Source of the DNA: Blastocystis hominis
Taxonomy: Eukaryota > Sar > Bigyra > Opalinata > Blastocystidae
Reading direction: 5' to 3'
NCBI RefSeq assembly: GCF_000151665.1
Contig: NW_013171849.1
Span: forward strand, 610,480-674,479
Length of the DNA: 64,000 nt
This document shows positions 23,811-34,562 of the stretch, one piece after another. The notes under the pieces are model-generated. The model was not told where the DNA came from, made no database searches, and saw nothing but the letters and a program-made list of their open reading frames with translations. Every line of letters starts with the position of its first letter. The first letter of the stretch is position 1. The position numbers were made by a program, and so were the translations under genes.

Positions 23811-25921
23811 TTATCGACTAAACTGCCTGTCGTCCATCTTCTGTCTCTTCGGCTGCGCTCCCTTTCCCTTCATCTGCTTCTCCCGCGTGTTCTTCCCGCT
23901 GTTCTTCACAAACGACAGATTAATCTTCGGCGGCACTTCAAACCCGAAGCCCATCGCCACCTCCTTCAAATCCAGCTGATTCACATTAAAGATATTCTTC
24001 AACGAATGGCTCGCATACGCCATGATGTACGATCGGAACGCCTCTCTCCCCGCCTTATGCAAATAGAAATTCCGCGACATCAGCTTCAGCAGTTGGCTCT
24101 GGATATTCGCCACTTTATTCTTCGGAAACACGTACTCGTTCATCATCACTTTCGCTGCACGCAGATACGCCAAGAACATCGTTTCCTATCGCCTCACACT
24201 CCCTTTTCAGCCCTACCGACGGCAGCAAAAACAGCAAGGCGCGGCCCACGCCTTCCTTGCCTCGCGCCGTTCGTCCCACACGGTGAATGTACTCCTTGGG
24301 ATCGTCTGGCGGGTCGTACTGGATGATCCAGTCCACTGCGGGGATGTCCAGGCCGCGCGCCGCGACGTCCGTGCAGAGCAGCACGCCGGTCTTGGCGTTG
24401 ACGAACTCGAAGAAGACCGCGGAGCGGCGCTGCTGCTTCTGCTTTCCGTGGATGCACATGACCGGGATGTCGATGTAGTTCAGCAGCTCCGCGTGGAACT
24501 GCACCGAATTGCAGCTCGAGAAGAAGACCCTGCGATTCAACGCTCCGCCCCACAGCCCACATGATCTTCTTCTTCTGGATGTTCTTCTTGAGGAAGGTAT
24601 AGAGCAGCAGGAAGCGCTGGTCGGACCCGCACACCACGTAGCCCTGCTCCAACCGACTCACCGTCGCTTCTTCGCAGGCGTCGTGCACGCCGATATACAC
24701 GGGATTGTCCTGCGATCGAGCGCTCCATCAACGCCTACCGACAGCGAGAGCTTCGCCAAGCCCTGCACGTTCTTGTCCTGCGTGGCGGAGAACAGCATGG
24801 TCTGGCGCTTCTTGGGGAGGAGACGCATGATGGCCTTCATGTCCTCCTCGAATCCGATCTGCAGAATGCGGTCCGCTTCGTCGATCACCAAACACTGCAG
24901 GTTTTCGAAGTTGAAGCCCTTCGTGTTCTGCAGATGGTCCAGCAAACGGCCCGGCGTGGCGATCAGAATCGAAATGCCCTTCACCAGCTTCGAGGCCTCG
25001 CTCTTCCGATTCGCGCCGCCCATCACGATGCCGTGCGTCAATCCGTGCGCAGACGCCAGGTCCGTCACGACGCCGAAGATCTGCATCGCCAATTCGCGCG
25101 TCGGCGTGATGATAATCGCGCCCGTGCCTTGTCGCTGCTTCCATTTCAGACGCGACAGCAGCTCGATCACCGGGATCACGAACGCCAGCGTCTTGCCGGA
25201 ACCTGTTCTATGCGTGAAGGAGAGAGAGCAATGCAACTTGGCCGCTCCGAGAACGTCCTTGCCGGCGAGAAGCACGGGAATCGCTTTGGATTGGATCGTG
25301 GTCATCGTCTTGAAGTCCTTCTTGGCGAGCACTTCCTTCGTTTTTTCTATCTATGGAAAGAGAAAAGAATATGTACTGCTCAGATTGAGAGACTCAAAGG
25401 TGAGGTCGGAGAAGAAATCGGCATCTTCACTTTGGGTTACAGCTAGCCATTAATTTGGAATCCATCGGATACGCTCCGCCTTGGCAGATTCGGGATTCGT
25501 CTCTTCCTCAGCATCTTCTTTCTCCTCTTCTGGTTCCTCCTCGGCGTTTTCTTTTTCTTCTCCACTCTGTGATTCTTCTTCATTCTGTGACTCCTCTTCA
25601 GCGTTCTCCTCCTCTTGCGACTCTTCCTCTTGTGACTCAATTTCTTGTCCCTCTTCTTCATCCTATTTGATGAAACATGCTCCTAGAACGCACATTCAAT
25701 AATTCCTCTCCAGAAGAAACGCTCATTTCCTCATTCTCCACCTCGGGCTCACTATTTTCCTGTTTATTATTGCCAAAATTATAAGCTCTACAGACTCGAC
25801 TTCCTCAATGGTTCGTTTCAACGACTTCTTGTCTAGAGCAACATTCTCCTCCTTCTGGGATTTCTTCGACTCTATACATTACGCAAAAAACCGCTGCTGT
25901 TTTACTTTTGGAAGGAACCAT
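23811..25921 (-). CDS. HAS1: DEAD-box RNA helicase HAS1/DDX18 (ribosome biogenesis)
   Basis: Nucleolar helicase for 40S/60S maturation. A start at 25921 ([14 protein letters not shown]) and five small introns lead through an acidic Glu-rich N-terminal region to [50 protein letters not shown] (Walker A, split by a 30-nt intron), [76 protein letters not shown] and [20 protein letters not shown]. The C-terminal block [19 protein letters not shown] is specific to HAS1/DDX18. The stop is followed by minus TGTTTGTT at 23794-23787. Confidence 0.95.
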
Positions 25922-25933
25922 TCTTGAGTATTT

Positions 25934-26260
25934 TATGGCTTACAGAAGGAAGTTGCTAAAATCGACCAAAAACCGCGGTCACAAAACAAATCTTTCCCCA
26001 AGTTTGCCAAGAGCGTATCGGATACAGCGGCAAGCTATTTTAACGATTCAAGTTGGTATTTTGTTGAGATGTGCTCAATGCTATTTCTTTCTCTTCTCTA
26101 TCCATTGACTACACGAATGGCAATCAATTTATGTGCATTCGCCTATCTGTTTTGCAGTTTTTTCACTATTATCTCTAATCTATATTACCTCCCAGTGGCC
26201 CATATTCTCTGTATTTCAACTCTATATAAAATTGAAACTAGGACATTCTCTATTATTACT
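25934..26260 (+). other. Unresolved open region, possibly a small membrane protein
   Basis: Between HAS1 and NOP10. One frame reads KSVSDTAASYFNDSSWYFVE followed by hydrophobic residues (CSMLFLSLLYPL). No good ATG or exon structure could be fixed: the ATG at 25934 opens a different frame. A TOM22-like tail-anchored protein was considered on shape alone. Function unknown. Confidence 0.25.
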
Positions 26261-26291
26261 CACTTTTTCATATTTCCTGGTTATTGTGAAT

Positions 26292-26552
26292 ATGCATCTT
26301 TATTACTATATCGGTGAAGACGGAAAGAGAGTGTACACACTAAAGGTTTGCTGATTAGTGGCGAGTTGTGATTGTTTAGAAAGAAACCCCGGAAGGAGGT
26401 CCGACCTTCTCTGCACATCCAGGTAGATGGCAAATCATGCTTTTTGATTCGTAGCTCGCTTTTCTCCTGATGACAAGTATTCGAAGGAAAGAGTGATTTG
26501 CAAAGAGCGCTACGGATGCCTCTTAACTCAGAAACCAGATATGAAGTTATAA
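26292..26552 (+). CDS. NOP10: H/ACA ribonucleoprotein subunit Nop10
   Basis: Small core protein of H/ACA snoRNPs (pseudouridylation, telomerase RNP). Two introns (35 and 32 nt) are removed to give about 65 residues: [18 protein letters not shown], then [15 protein letters not shown], then [20 protein letters not shown]. The [14 protein letters not shown] block is diagnostic and the length is exactly that of the family. The gene is too short and split for simple frame finding. TAA at 26550 is followed by TGTTTGTT at 26576-26583. Confidence 0.95.
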
Positions 26553-26666
26553 TTTGCACATAGTTTTGTTTGTCTTGTTTGTTTGAATCTCGTTTGGTGC
26601 GATGATGTCCGGAGGGACTGAAAAAAAGAAATGTTACTTTCATTATAAAATTGTTTTTCTTTTGTC

Positions 26667-28908
26667 ATGTCGGACTTCCATTTTAATTTCGAGGAGACCG
26701 TTGATATCCTAAACTCCCAGACACCTACCGTGGTACGAAATAAGCGACTCTTATCCACATGTAGTCTCCCAAGGAAAAGAAGGACATTGTTTGTCGCCAT
26801 TGGTTAAAACATGAATGCCAACGAGGTGACGCCTGCGCGTATCTCCACGAGTTCATTCCCGACAAAGTGCCGGAGTGCGAACTGGGAGCGAGATGTACCC
26901 GTGTTGGTTGTAGGTTTAAGCACCCCCCGCGTGACGGAAAAGTGCATTTTAACGAAGTTGCTGATTTTGTAGCGAGAGTGTTTATTCTATAAGCAAGGGT
27001 TTTGCCCCTTCGGCAAGCATTGCCGTAACTTGTACTGTTTTAGGAATGAGTTCACTCTGAAGACATATTCCCTATGAAGCAGGCGCGCTTCCCTTAATCA
27101 TTGATATCTCAAACCGAAACATGGAGCTGAATATTTCTACACATGTAGCAGTTCCAAAGGAGCTTGATTCTAGGAAAAGATGGTATTAAAGTCTGGAATT
27201 CGAAAGAACAAGTGCAATTCGTACGAATCCAAAGGCGAATGCCAATACGGAGAGAACTGCAACTACTCCCACGAAACGCTAGATGTTCGTCGTACGCATC
27301 GGCTTGTTTGGCTTGATAACTCAAAGTGGCTTCGATCTATTCTCTCAACGAGCTGAACATTCCCAATCCCTCCAATCCAGAGTACTCTCTCCCTATTCTC
27401 TCTCTCTCTTTCTCTAGATACTCCTTTTTCTATTTCACTTTCCCCGACATCACGCGTCTCGGCGAATGCATCAAAAGCGGCACGTTTCAGATCTCTTCCC
27501 AGCACATCGAGGCGCTCAACAACGCCTACGATCGCTGTAATGGCTGTGTGTATCTCTTCGTGAGCGTACAAGGCAGCAAACTGATCCACGTAGGCGAGTA
27601 GGATGGAATGAACGGAAGGGACTGTGCGTAATGAAAGACCGTGTCCAAGACGACGGCGATTTTTCGAAGCCGTTCAGTGTGGAGTGGTTGAAAGTGGTGC
27701 ACATGCCGTTCCGAGTGTTCGATAATGATGGTTTGCTGTGGAATGGGGATGAATTCATCGCGTAGAGCGGGCAATCAAGCTGGATGATCTGGACGACGGC
27801 TTCGAGATCGATCGAGACACGGGCGATGAGTTGTTTTCGTGGGTGTGGCGCCATCCCAACGTAGAGCCGAAGTGTGCAGTGAATCGTAGACTCTGCTCAT
27901 GGCGCGACAGAGCATGATTCGCAAGCAGAGTTCGCGCTCTTGCGTGGATTCATTGCATAGAGAAGTTCGTGTGGGAGGAACCGAAGGACGCAGACGACGT
28001 GGCGCAATTCAAAGTGGACGAGAGTGTAGTCAATATCCAATTCCTTCCTTCTATTTGTTTCTTAACCTCCACAATCGTGCTCCTTCCTCCATCGCAGCGC
28101 CGTGCTTCTCATTCTCGACCAACGCGAGTTCGACCTTCTCTGTAAGAAGAACACTCTCACGCTCTGCCAGGGCGATGCCGATCTGTCCCACTCTTTGTCT
28201 CCGCTCACTCGTAGAGCCTCGCATATGCACATCGGCACGATCGTCATGGTCTACGTCTCCGGATCGGGGCGTCTGCATGGCCTTTTCCAAGTCATCACGC
28301 CGTCTGTCACCTTCGTGGGCAAGGAAGTCTCCAGCTCCACGCCCTGCATCTACATGTACGTCCGCTGGTGGTATCATTTCCACTCGCTCTCGCTCGACAA
28401 CTTGCCGTTCAAGATCCCGAAGGACCAAAATCGCTTCCTGAGCCGACATATGACGTTAGCGATTATGCAGTGCTTCTTCAAGGACAATGGATCCGTTCCT
28501 TACCCCGTTTCCACTTTTCTGCAGTGTAATGGATAGTCGCAGATCGAATTGAAGCCGTTTGTGTTGCCTCCGTGCTCGTATACGGTGAAATTCGACGTAA
28601 AAGCGCCTGGATTCGATTTCGGAGAGCGCATTCGAAAGCATCCGATTTATCGACGCTTTGTGGAGTCTGATGGATGGTGCTATATCGAGTTGCTGGGGGA
28701 GGGAAGCTTGGAGGAAGGCGCAAAGTGGGTAATTCCGAGCGAGAAAGACCTTTCGCTTGTCTTTTATACATGTGATGGACTTCGTGGGTTTGTGTCGAGG
28801 GAATAATGGATAGACTACAAACTTGTGAAGAACGAGATTCTTAGAATGTCCAAGGAAATCAAGGATGAATATATTCAGTGGTACGCAGCTCATAAATCCA
28901 ATTCTTAG
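26667..28908 (+). CDS. CPSF30: CPSF30/Yth1 CCCH zinc-finger protein fused to YTH-like domain(s)
   Basis: Polyadenylation-signal recognition subunit. After splicing: VCRHWLKHECQRGDACAYLH, CELGARCTRVGCRFKH, CLFYKQGFCPFGKHC with RNLH (the His is created by a 31-nt intron), then a fourth finger CNSYESKGECQYGENCNYSH. A YTH-type domain follows: CIKSGTFQISSQHIEALNNA, VYLFVSVQGSKLIH joined to GLCVMKD, SVEWLKVVHMPF and IDRDTGDEL. A second, divergent stretch (MVYVSGSGRLHGLFQV; WYHFHSLSLDNLPF; FLSRHMTLA) has the same pattern. CPSF30-YTH fusions are known from plants and apicomplexans. The exon junction at about 28030-28100 could not be phased, so the last third might be a separate gene. Ends TAG, then TGTTTGTT at 28917. 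Confidence 0.78.
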
Positions 28909-28924
28909 TTATTCCGTGTTTGTT

Positions 28925-29480
28925 TAAAAAGGAACTTTAGTCTCCTTGCTACGAGCACTCCTCTAAAGTAGATGAAGAAGGGACAAATAGAAGAACAATC
29001 CAATTTGGTTACTATACCGTCTCACTCTACGAGTCCTGAAGAAATTACCGTTTCTGTACATTTTCTTTGTATATATCATATAGGATTTTGAATATTCGGT
29101 TATTAGTGCGCTTTCGAGCAGTGTGTAATGATTTTGGCTATTTCTTGATTCAGAGGTGTTTCAAAGGTGGATCATGGTAAACCCTCCGTTCTCCAAGCGA
29201 AAGAAACTACTCCATGCATCCCTTCTGTGATTTCTCAAGTAACAGAGCCTTATATTCAAAATCCGTAATTTTCTTGCGCTCGATCGAAAGTATAGAATAA
29301 GTGCCTCCACCCTGCCTTTCTATTCTCCACTTCCTGGTTGTTGCCTATATGCCTCTGTTTTCCAGACTCCTTTTTTTTGGCGTATCTCTCTTTTTGCTTC
29401 TTGTTACCTAGCTCTCCCTCACAATCCTGTAGTTACAACCAGCCCTTACCAACCTGTATATAATATACCTACCACCCATG
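28925..29480. other. Intergenic stretch, possible 5' exons of the CXC gene
   Basis: No recognisable protein similarity; several ATGs and pyrimidine-rich 3' splice-like signals near 29450 suggest leader exons of the next gene, but no consistent model emerged. Confidence 0.35.
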
Positions 29481-29485
29481 TTGCC

Positions 29486-29911
29486 TTGCCGCCTAGCATA
29501 CAAACAATTTCTGATCCTATTCCAGTCATTCGGTGTACTTGTCGCAAAACACATTGTTTGAAATTGTCTCTCTGGTCGTCTTGCCTCAAGTTTAGATACT
29601 GTGAGTGTCTGAAGGCTGGAAAGGTTTGTTCAAGTAGTTGCTCCTGTGTGGGTTGTTTGAACCAAGAAGGGAATGAGGCAAGAAAGAAGGCTATCAATTT
29701 CTTAAAGCTTCGCAACGTCAAGGCGTATAAACGACTTGTTTCAAAGGAAGTTGGTTATTTCAGAGGGGAGAATTATGTTCAGAACAGTACCAGTGAAGTA
29801 ATTTGTTGCTCTTGTAAACGGAGTAACTGCAAAAAGAAGTACTGTTCCTGTTTTTTAAATGGAAGGAAGTGTTCTAGTCAATGCAGTTGTTTTGATTGTC
29901 AGAATAAGTGA
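29486..29911 (+). CDS. CXC/CRC-domain (tesmin/TSO1/LIN54-type) DNA-binding protein
   Basis: Two cysteine-rich CXC modules separated by the conserved spacer, as in LIN54 and TSO1. Module 1: CTCRKTHCLKL joined by a 30-nt intron to YCECLKAGKVC and CSCVGCLN. Spacer: FLKLRNVKAYKRL (RNxxAxxxK pattern). Module 2: CSCKRSNCKKKYCSCFLNG, then CSSQCSCFDCQN, ending the protein. Such domains bind CHR-like promoter elements (TTYGAA) and regulate the cell cycle in DREAM-type complexes. The N terminus is not fixed: the frame is open upstream to about 29440 and no in-frame ATG was found. Ends with TGA. Confidence 0.8.
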   Translation: MPPSIQTISDPIPVIRCTCRKTHCLKLSLWSSCLKFRYCECLKAGKVCSSSCSCVGCLNQEGNEARKKAINFLKLRNVKAYKRLVSKEVGYFRGENYVQNSTSEVICCSCKRSNCKKKYCSCFLNGRKCSSQCSCFDCQNK

Positions 29912-30088
29912 TTTGTTTTTTATAGCAAACTGTCCCAAATATAAAATAGGGTCTTCTGGTCATTTACGCTACACCCCAAATATTCACCCCTAAACCAAAC
30001 TCTCGTGATGTAAGTGGTGGCTTAGTGTTGAAATGAGAGAAAAAAAAGCTAGTTCCAGACGAACAATTGCTTACCTTGTTTTTAGACC

Positions 30089-30652
30089 ATGGAGATGATT
30101 GTGAAGCCCGAAGGAACCAAGGCCGACGATTTCGAGATCGCCGTTGCCAACGAGATTGCTGAGATTGCCAAGAAGACCAAGGATCTTGCCCAGCCCCTGA
30201 AGTCCTTCAAGATGGCTGCTGCGAAGGAGGTGTCCGTCGCTGGAGACAAGAAGGCCATCGTGGTGTTCGTGCCCTACAAGCTGTTCAAGAACTTCCGTCT
30301 GATTCAGTCTCGCCTGACCGCTGAGCTGGAGAAGAAGTTCGAGGGACGCCCTGTGGTGTTCGTGGCTCAGAGAACCGTTCTGACCAAGGACTACAAGCGC
30401 TCTCACAAGTTCGGAGGTGTCCGCCCTCACAACCACACCGTGTCGGCTGTGCAGGACGCCATCATCGATGATCTGGTGTATCCTTGCGAATGCGTCGGAA
30501 AGCACACCAGCATCAACGGACGCTCTGGAAAGGTGATCAGAGTGTTCTTGGGACCCCAGGGACAGCAGGAGGTGGAGAACAAGCTCGACGCTCTGTCCAC
30601 CATCTACAAGAAGCTGACCAACAAGAACATTACCTTTGAGTTCAAGAACTAA
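30089..30652 (+). CDS. RPS7: 40S ribosomal protein S7 (eS7)
   Basis: Intronless coding region of 187 residues, the usual eS7 length. Seen: KKAIVVFVPYKLFKNFRLIQ, LEKKFEGRPVVFVAQRTVL, VQDAIIDDLVYPCECVGKH and the C-terminal TIYKKLTNKNITFEF, all eS7 signatures. Codon use is strongly GC-biased at third positions, as expected for a highly expressed gene, unlike the surrounding sequence. A 3' splice-like TTTTTAG directly before the start hints at a leader intron. TAA stop; TGTTTGTT at 30684-30691. Confidence 0.97.
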   Translation: MEMIVKPEGTKADDFEIAVANEIAEIAKKTKDLAQPLKSFKMAAAKEVSVAGDKKAIVVFVPYKLFKNFRLIQSRLTAELEKKFEGRPVVFVAQRTVLTKDYKRSHKFGGVRPHNHTVSAVQDAIIDDLVYPCECVGKHTSINGRSGKVIRVFLGPQGQQEVENKLDALSTIYKKLTNKNITFEFKN

Positions 30653-30747
30653 GAAAGCTAATTGGAGAGGGTGATCTATCCTATGTTTGTTTTACACACT
30701 ATGGAAAATAGTCCCTATTTTTAGGTCCACAGTTTTTTTTGGTTAGA

Positions 30748-33354
30748 ATGCCTAAGCGATCTACTACGAGTGACGGAGTGTCCTCTTCTGACCTGAAGGA
30801 TTTGCCATCCACCAGCCTACCCATAAACCATAATGAAGGGGAAACTAAGGCACACACAGGTAAAAGGTTATTTGGAAAGATCCGACGTCCAGAAAGTGGT
30901 AATAAATATATGGATATTCTGACAACTTTTAGGAGTCACGCCGATCAATTCTGGAAACGTTGGAAAGTTTAGTGAGGATCTTGAAGCGGCAAGAAAGAAC
31001 GAAGAAGCTACTAAAAAGCCTGTAATGCGTTATAAGTATGAGCTCCCGTTTTTTGTTAGTTTAGTTTTCTCACTTTGAACAAACAGTTTGCAAACTGGGT
31101 AAACTATCATTTAACTCACCATCCTAATGGAAATTGGTCGTTGTTCTTGAGAGTGTGTTGCTTATGGGTTCAATCATATTTTAGGAGTATATCGAATACG
31201 CAGACAAAATTGAGGAGGCGAATGGTAAGAAGGTGGTCTCTAAGAATGAAAAGCAAATGGAAATGGAGCTGAAGAACAGCGATGAGAAGCCTTCTGCTGC
31301 TCCAGCGTTCTCATTTGGAGTAAAGAAGGACGATGAAAAGCCTTCTACAACTCCTTCATTCTCATTTGGAGTAAAGAAGGACGACGAAAAGCCTTCTACA
31401 ACCCCAGCGTTCTCATTTGGAGTAAAGAAGGACGATGAGAAGCCTTCTACAACCCCAGCGTTCTCATTTGGAGTAAAGAAGGACGACGAAAAGCCTTCTA
31501 CAACCCCAGCGTTCTCATTTGGAGTAAAGAAGGACGATGAGAAGCCTTCTACAACTCCTTCATTCTCATTTGGAGTAAAGAAGGACGATGAAAAGCCTTC
31601 TACAACCCCAGCGTTCTCATTTGGAGTAAAGAAGGACGATGAGAAGCCTTCTGCTGCTCCAACATTCTCATTTGGAGTAAAGAAGGACGATGAAAAGCCT
31701 TCTACAACCCCAGCGTTCTCATTTGGAGTAAAGAAGGACGATGAGAAGCCTTCTGCTGCTCCAACATTCTCATTTGGAGTAAAGAAGGACGATGAGAAGC
31801 CTTCTACAACTCCTTCATTCTCATTCGGAGTAAAGAAGGACGATGAAAAGCCTTCTGCTGCTCCAGCGTTCTCATTCGGAGTAAAGAAGGACGATGAGAA
31901 GCCTTCTGCTGCTCCAGCGTTCTCATTTGGAGTAAAGAAGGACGATGAGAAGCCTTCTACAACCCCAGCGTTCTCATTCGGAGCGAAGAAGGACGATGAA
32001 AAGCCTTCAACCACTCCTTCATTCTCATTTGGAGTAAAGAAGGACGATGAGAAGCCTTCTACAACCCCAGCGTTCTCATTTGGAGTAAAGAAGGACGATG
32101 AAAAGCCTTCTACAACCCCAGCGTTCTCATTCGGAGCGAAGAAGGACGATGAAAAGCCTTCAACCACTCCTTCATTCTCATTTGGAGTAAAGAAGGATGA
32201 TGAGAAGCCTTCTACAACCCCAGCGTTCTCATTCGGAGTAAAGAAGGATGACGAGAAGCCTTCTACAACCCCAGCGTTCTCATTTGGAGTAAAGAAGGAC
32301 GACGAGAAGCCTTCTACAACCCCAGCGTTCTCATTTGGGGTGAAAAAGGATGACGAGAAGCCTTCTACAACTCCTTCATTCTCATTTGGAGTAAAGAAGG
32401 ACGACGAAAAGCCTTCTGCTGCTCCAACATTCTCATTTGGAGTAAAGAAGGACGATGAGAAGCCTTCTACAACCCCAGCGTTCTCATTTGGAGTAAAGAA
32501 GGACGATGAAAAGCCTTCTACAACTCCTTCATTCTCATTTGGAGTAAAGAAGGACGATGAGAAGCCTTCTACAACCCCAGCGTTCTCATTTGGAGTAAAG
32601 AAGGACGACGAGAAGCCTTCTACAACCCCAGCGTTCTCATTTGGGGTGAAAAAGGATGACGAGAAGCCTTCTACAACTCCTTCGTTCTCATTCGGAGCGA
32701 AGAAGGATGATGAAAAGCCTTCTGCTGCTCCAGCGTTCTCATTTGGAGTAAAGAAGGATGACGAAAAGCCTTCTGCTGCTCCAACATTCTCATTTGGAGT
32801 AAAGAAGGACGATGAAAAGCCTTCTGCTGCTCCAGCATTTACGTTTACCTTTGGAGCGAAGAAGGACGACGAAAGCTCTGCCTCCTCGGCTCCCAAATTC
32901 ACGTTCCCTTCCATCCCGATTCAAATCCCAACGGTGAACTCCACTCCTGCTCAAGAGTCCTCCACCGCTCCCTCCAATCAAGACGACGACGAGACCCTCG
33001 GCCAAGAAGGCGTCAACGTGCTGTTCAAAGTGCGAGCGAAGCTGCTGAAGCTGGACAACGAATCCAAGAAGTGGAACAACGAAGGCGTTGGATTCTTCCG
33101 CATTGAGGAGTTCCAGTGAGAGAGTGCTTGCGGATTCACGTGTAGGGACGATCACACACGACGATTGATCTTTGCTCTCGAGAATGGAATGATCAAAGTA
33201 AATTGTGGATGGGATGCGAAGTGTGGATGTACCGTCAGCAAAACGCGAGTTGTCCTGCCTCTCTTTTTCGATGGAGAACCCATTACATGCGCATTGTACG
33301 TGAAAACGGAGGCAAGTGCTGCGTCGTTGAAGAGTGAATTGGAGAAGTATTTCT
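30748..33354 (+). CDS. FG-repeat nucleoporin of Nup50/Nup2 type with RanBD-like C terminus
   Basis: Nuclear-pore basket-type protein. N-terminal exons (MPKRSTTSDGVSSS; GVTPINSGNVGKFSEDLEAA; FLTLNKQFANWVNYHL; EYIEYADKIEEANGKK) resemble the Nup50 importin-binding region. A long array of about 31 units of 17 residues, consensus KKDDEKPSTTPAFSFGV, supplies FSFG motifs for importin binding. The C-terminal part (VNVLFKVRAKLLKLDNESKK; WNNEGVGFFRI; RLIFALENG) matches the Ran-binding domain pattern. No genomic stop precedes TGTTTGTT at 33359; T at 33354 would become TAA with the tail. The antisense frame is also open across the array because the unit is 51 bp; that is a shadow. Confidence 0.83.
31281..32860 (+). 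repeat. 51-bp coding minisatellite, about 31 copies
   Basis: Tandem unit encoding KKDDEKPSTTPAFSFGV. Variants fall into a few classes (TTPA, TTPS, AAPA, AAPT; GV or GA), arranged in partly repeated blocks, indicating recent block duplication or unequal crossing-over. Confidence 0.97.
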
Positions 33355-33409
33355 TTTTTGTTTGTTGGATTCCCGCGATTGCATTTTTCTTATAGCATTT
33401 TTTATTGAT

Positions 33410-34485
33410 ATGGCGTGTACAAAAAAAGGAATCGCTCTTACCGTTATCTTGGTGTTGTTCATCATCATACCTACGGCGCTGTTTCTTATAGCTCGCTTAC
33501 TTCCATCTTTATACTCGACGCGAGTAAAGAAGATAAAGGAGTAGGTTTGATAATTACTAGTTATTATTTTTCAGATACAACCGCTATGTAGAGAACTGGG
33601 AGGAATGGGGTATCGAACAATACAAGAATGCCAAGTTTACTGTGAAAGTCGGAATCAGTACTTACGAGTTCAATGAATGCACGGAGACATTTGGAGAAAA
33701 CTATCCTATTCGAGAAGTTTGCAACAAAGAGGGAGATCCATCCAATGGATGCTTGACAGCGGATGCTTTCCACTATCGTGCCAACATTCCATATCCCCAA
33801 TCCGATGAGGTGACCATTCAAGTGATGAATAGTCAAAGTGGTACCCTTATTTTCAATTCAACGTATACACTAAGAACTGAAAGATCAGAAGAGTGGGATA
33901 CGATGGATTGTGACACCCCCGAGTCCTGTATGGCTCTTTGTAATTCATGGGGAGGCTTTGGTTCAGAAAATTTGAGAATCTGCATGTACGAAGGTTATTT
34001 AGGAAATCTGTGCTACCGCGTCCGTTCGTCCGATGGATCCAACTACCAAATCGACGATCCTCCAGGTTATGACCTCTTTTACTACTTCGGCGGTGCAGGG
34101 TGCAAGTGAGATCACTTTCCATTGTCTATTATAGCTACGAGACCATTTGGGATGAGAAAAACTACGTGGGCGGCAAGCAAGAATTCCTCGTCGTGGATCT
34201 TCGCAATTTCCGCGATCCGTATATCCGCGCTTCTACCCTTACGCTGGGCTGCTCCACGAAGTATAAGAAAGAGCGAACTTGCTTCCCGACCGATCCGGAG
34301 ACGGACATGACCGTGGTAATGATGCATACGAGAATTTTGATCGCTGCGTATCTGGTCACCATCCTCGAAGTGCTGGTACTTGTCTGTTCTTGGCTCTCTC
34401 ACTCTCCAGGTGGTTCTGATCTTCTTCATCTACATGCTGATTCATCGCCTCATGCAGAAGAAGCCCAACACGACCCGCCTAGTTT
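33410..34485 (+). CDS. Orphan membrane protein with Cys-rich ectodomain and two TM segments
   Basis: Not recognised. A signal-anchor (IALTVILVLFIIIPTALFLI) is followed by an ectodomain of about 260 residues with many cysteines (FNECTETFGENY; CDTPESCMALCNSWGGFG; GYLGNLCYRV; LTLGCSTKYKKERTCFP), then a second TM (ILIAAYLVTILEVLVL and VVLIFFIYMLIHRLM) and a short basic tail (QKKPNTTRLV). Three introns (about 35, 29 and 34 nt) were phased. The topology, both ends cytosolic with one large loop, resembles TMEM/CDC50-like proteins, but no family signature was found. No stop precedes the TGTTTGTC element; T at 34485 would become TAA after polyadenylation. Confidence 0.7.
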
Positions 34486-34489
34486 CGAT

Positions 34490-34504
34490 TGTTTGTCACA
34501 AACA
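34490..34504. terminator. Palindromic 3'-end element shared by convergent genes
   Basis: TGTTTGTCACAAACA, a perfect 7+1+7 palindrome, between the orphan membrane protein (plus) and the MYB gene (minus). Confidence 0.7.
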
Positions 34505-34562
34505 CCACCAATCAACAACACATCACGCCTTAGGAAAAAAGAAAGAAAGAAACGCGGCGTTC

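Noticed and set aside
25934-26110. TOM22-like tail-anchored protein before NOP10
   Set aside because: Only a weak shape match (short hydrophobic segment after a Ser-rich helix) with no fixed start or exon boundaries.
30684-30691. TGTTTGTT elements as protein-binding or phage-type sites
   Set aside because: Their consistent position just past reading-frame ends fits the known Blastocystis polyadenylation element better than any other explanation.
31181-32914. 577-codon open frame on the minus strand
   Set aside because: Antisense shadow of the FG-repeat array: the 51-bp unit keeps all copies in frame on the opposite strand; the plus strand has FSFG repeats, flanking Nup50-like exons and a RanBD-like domain.
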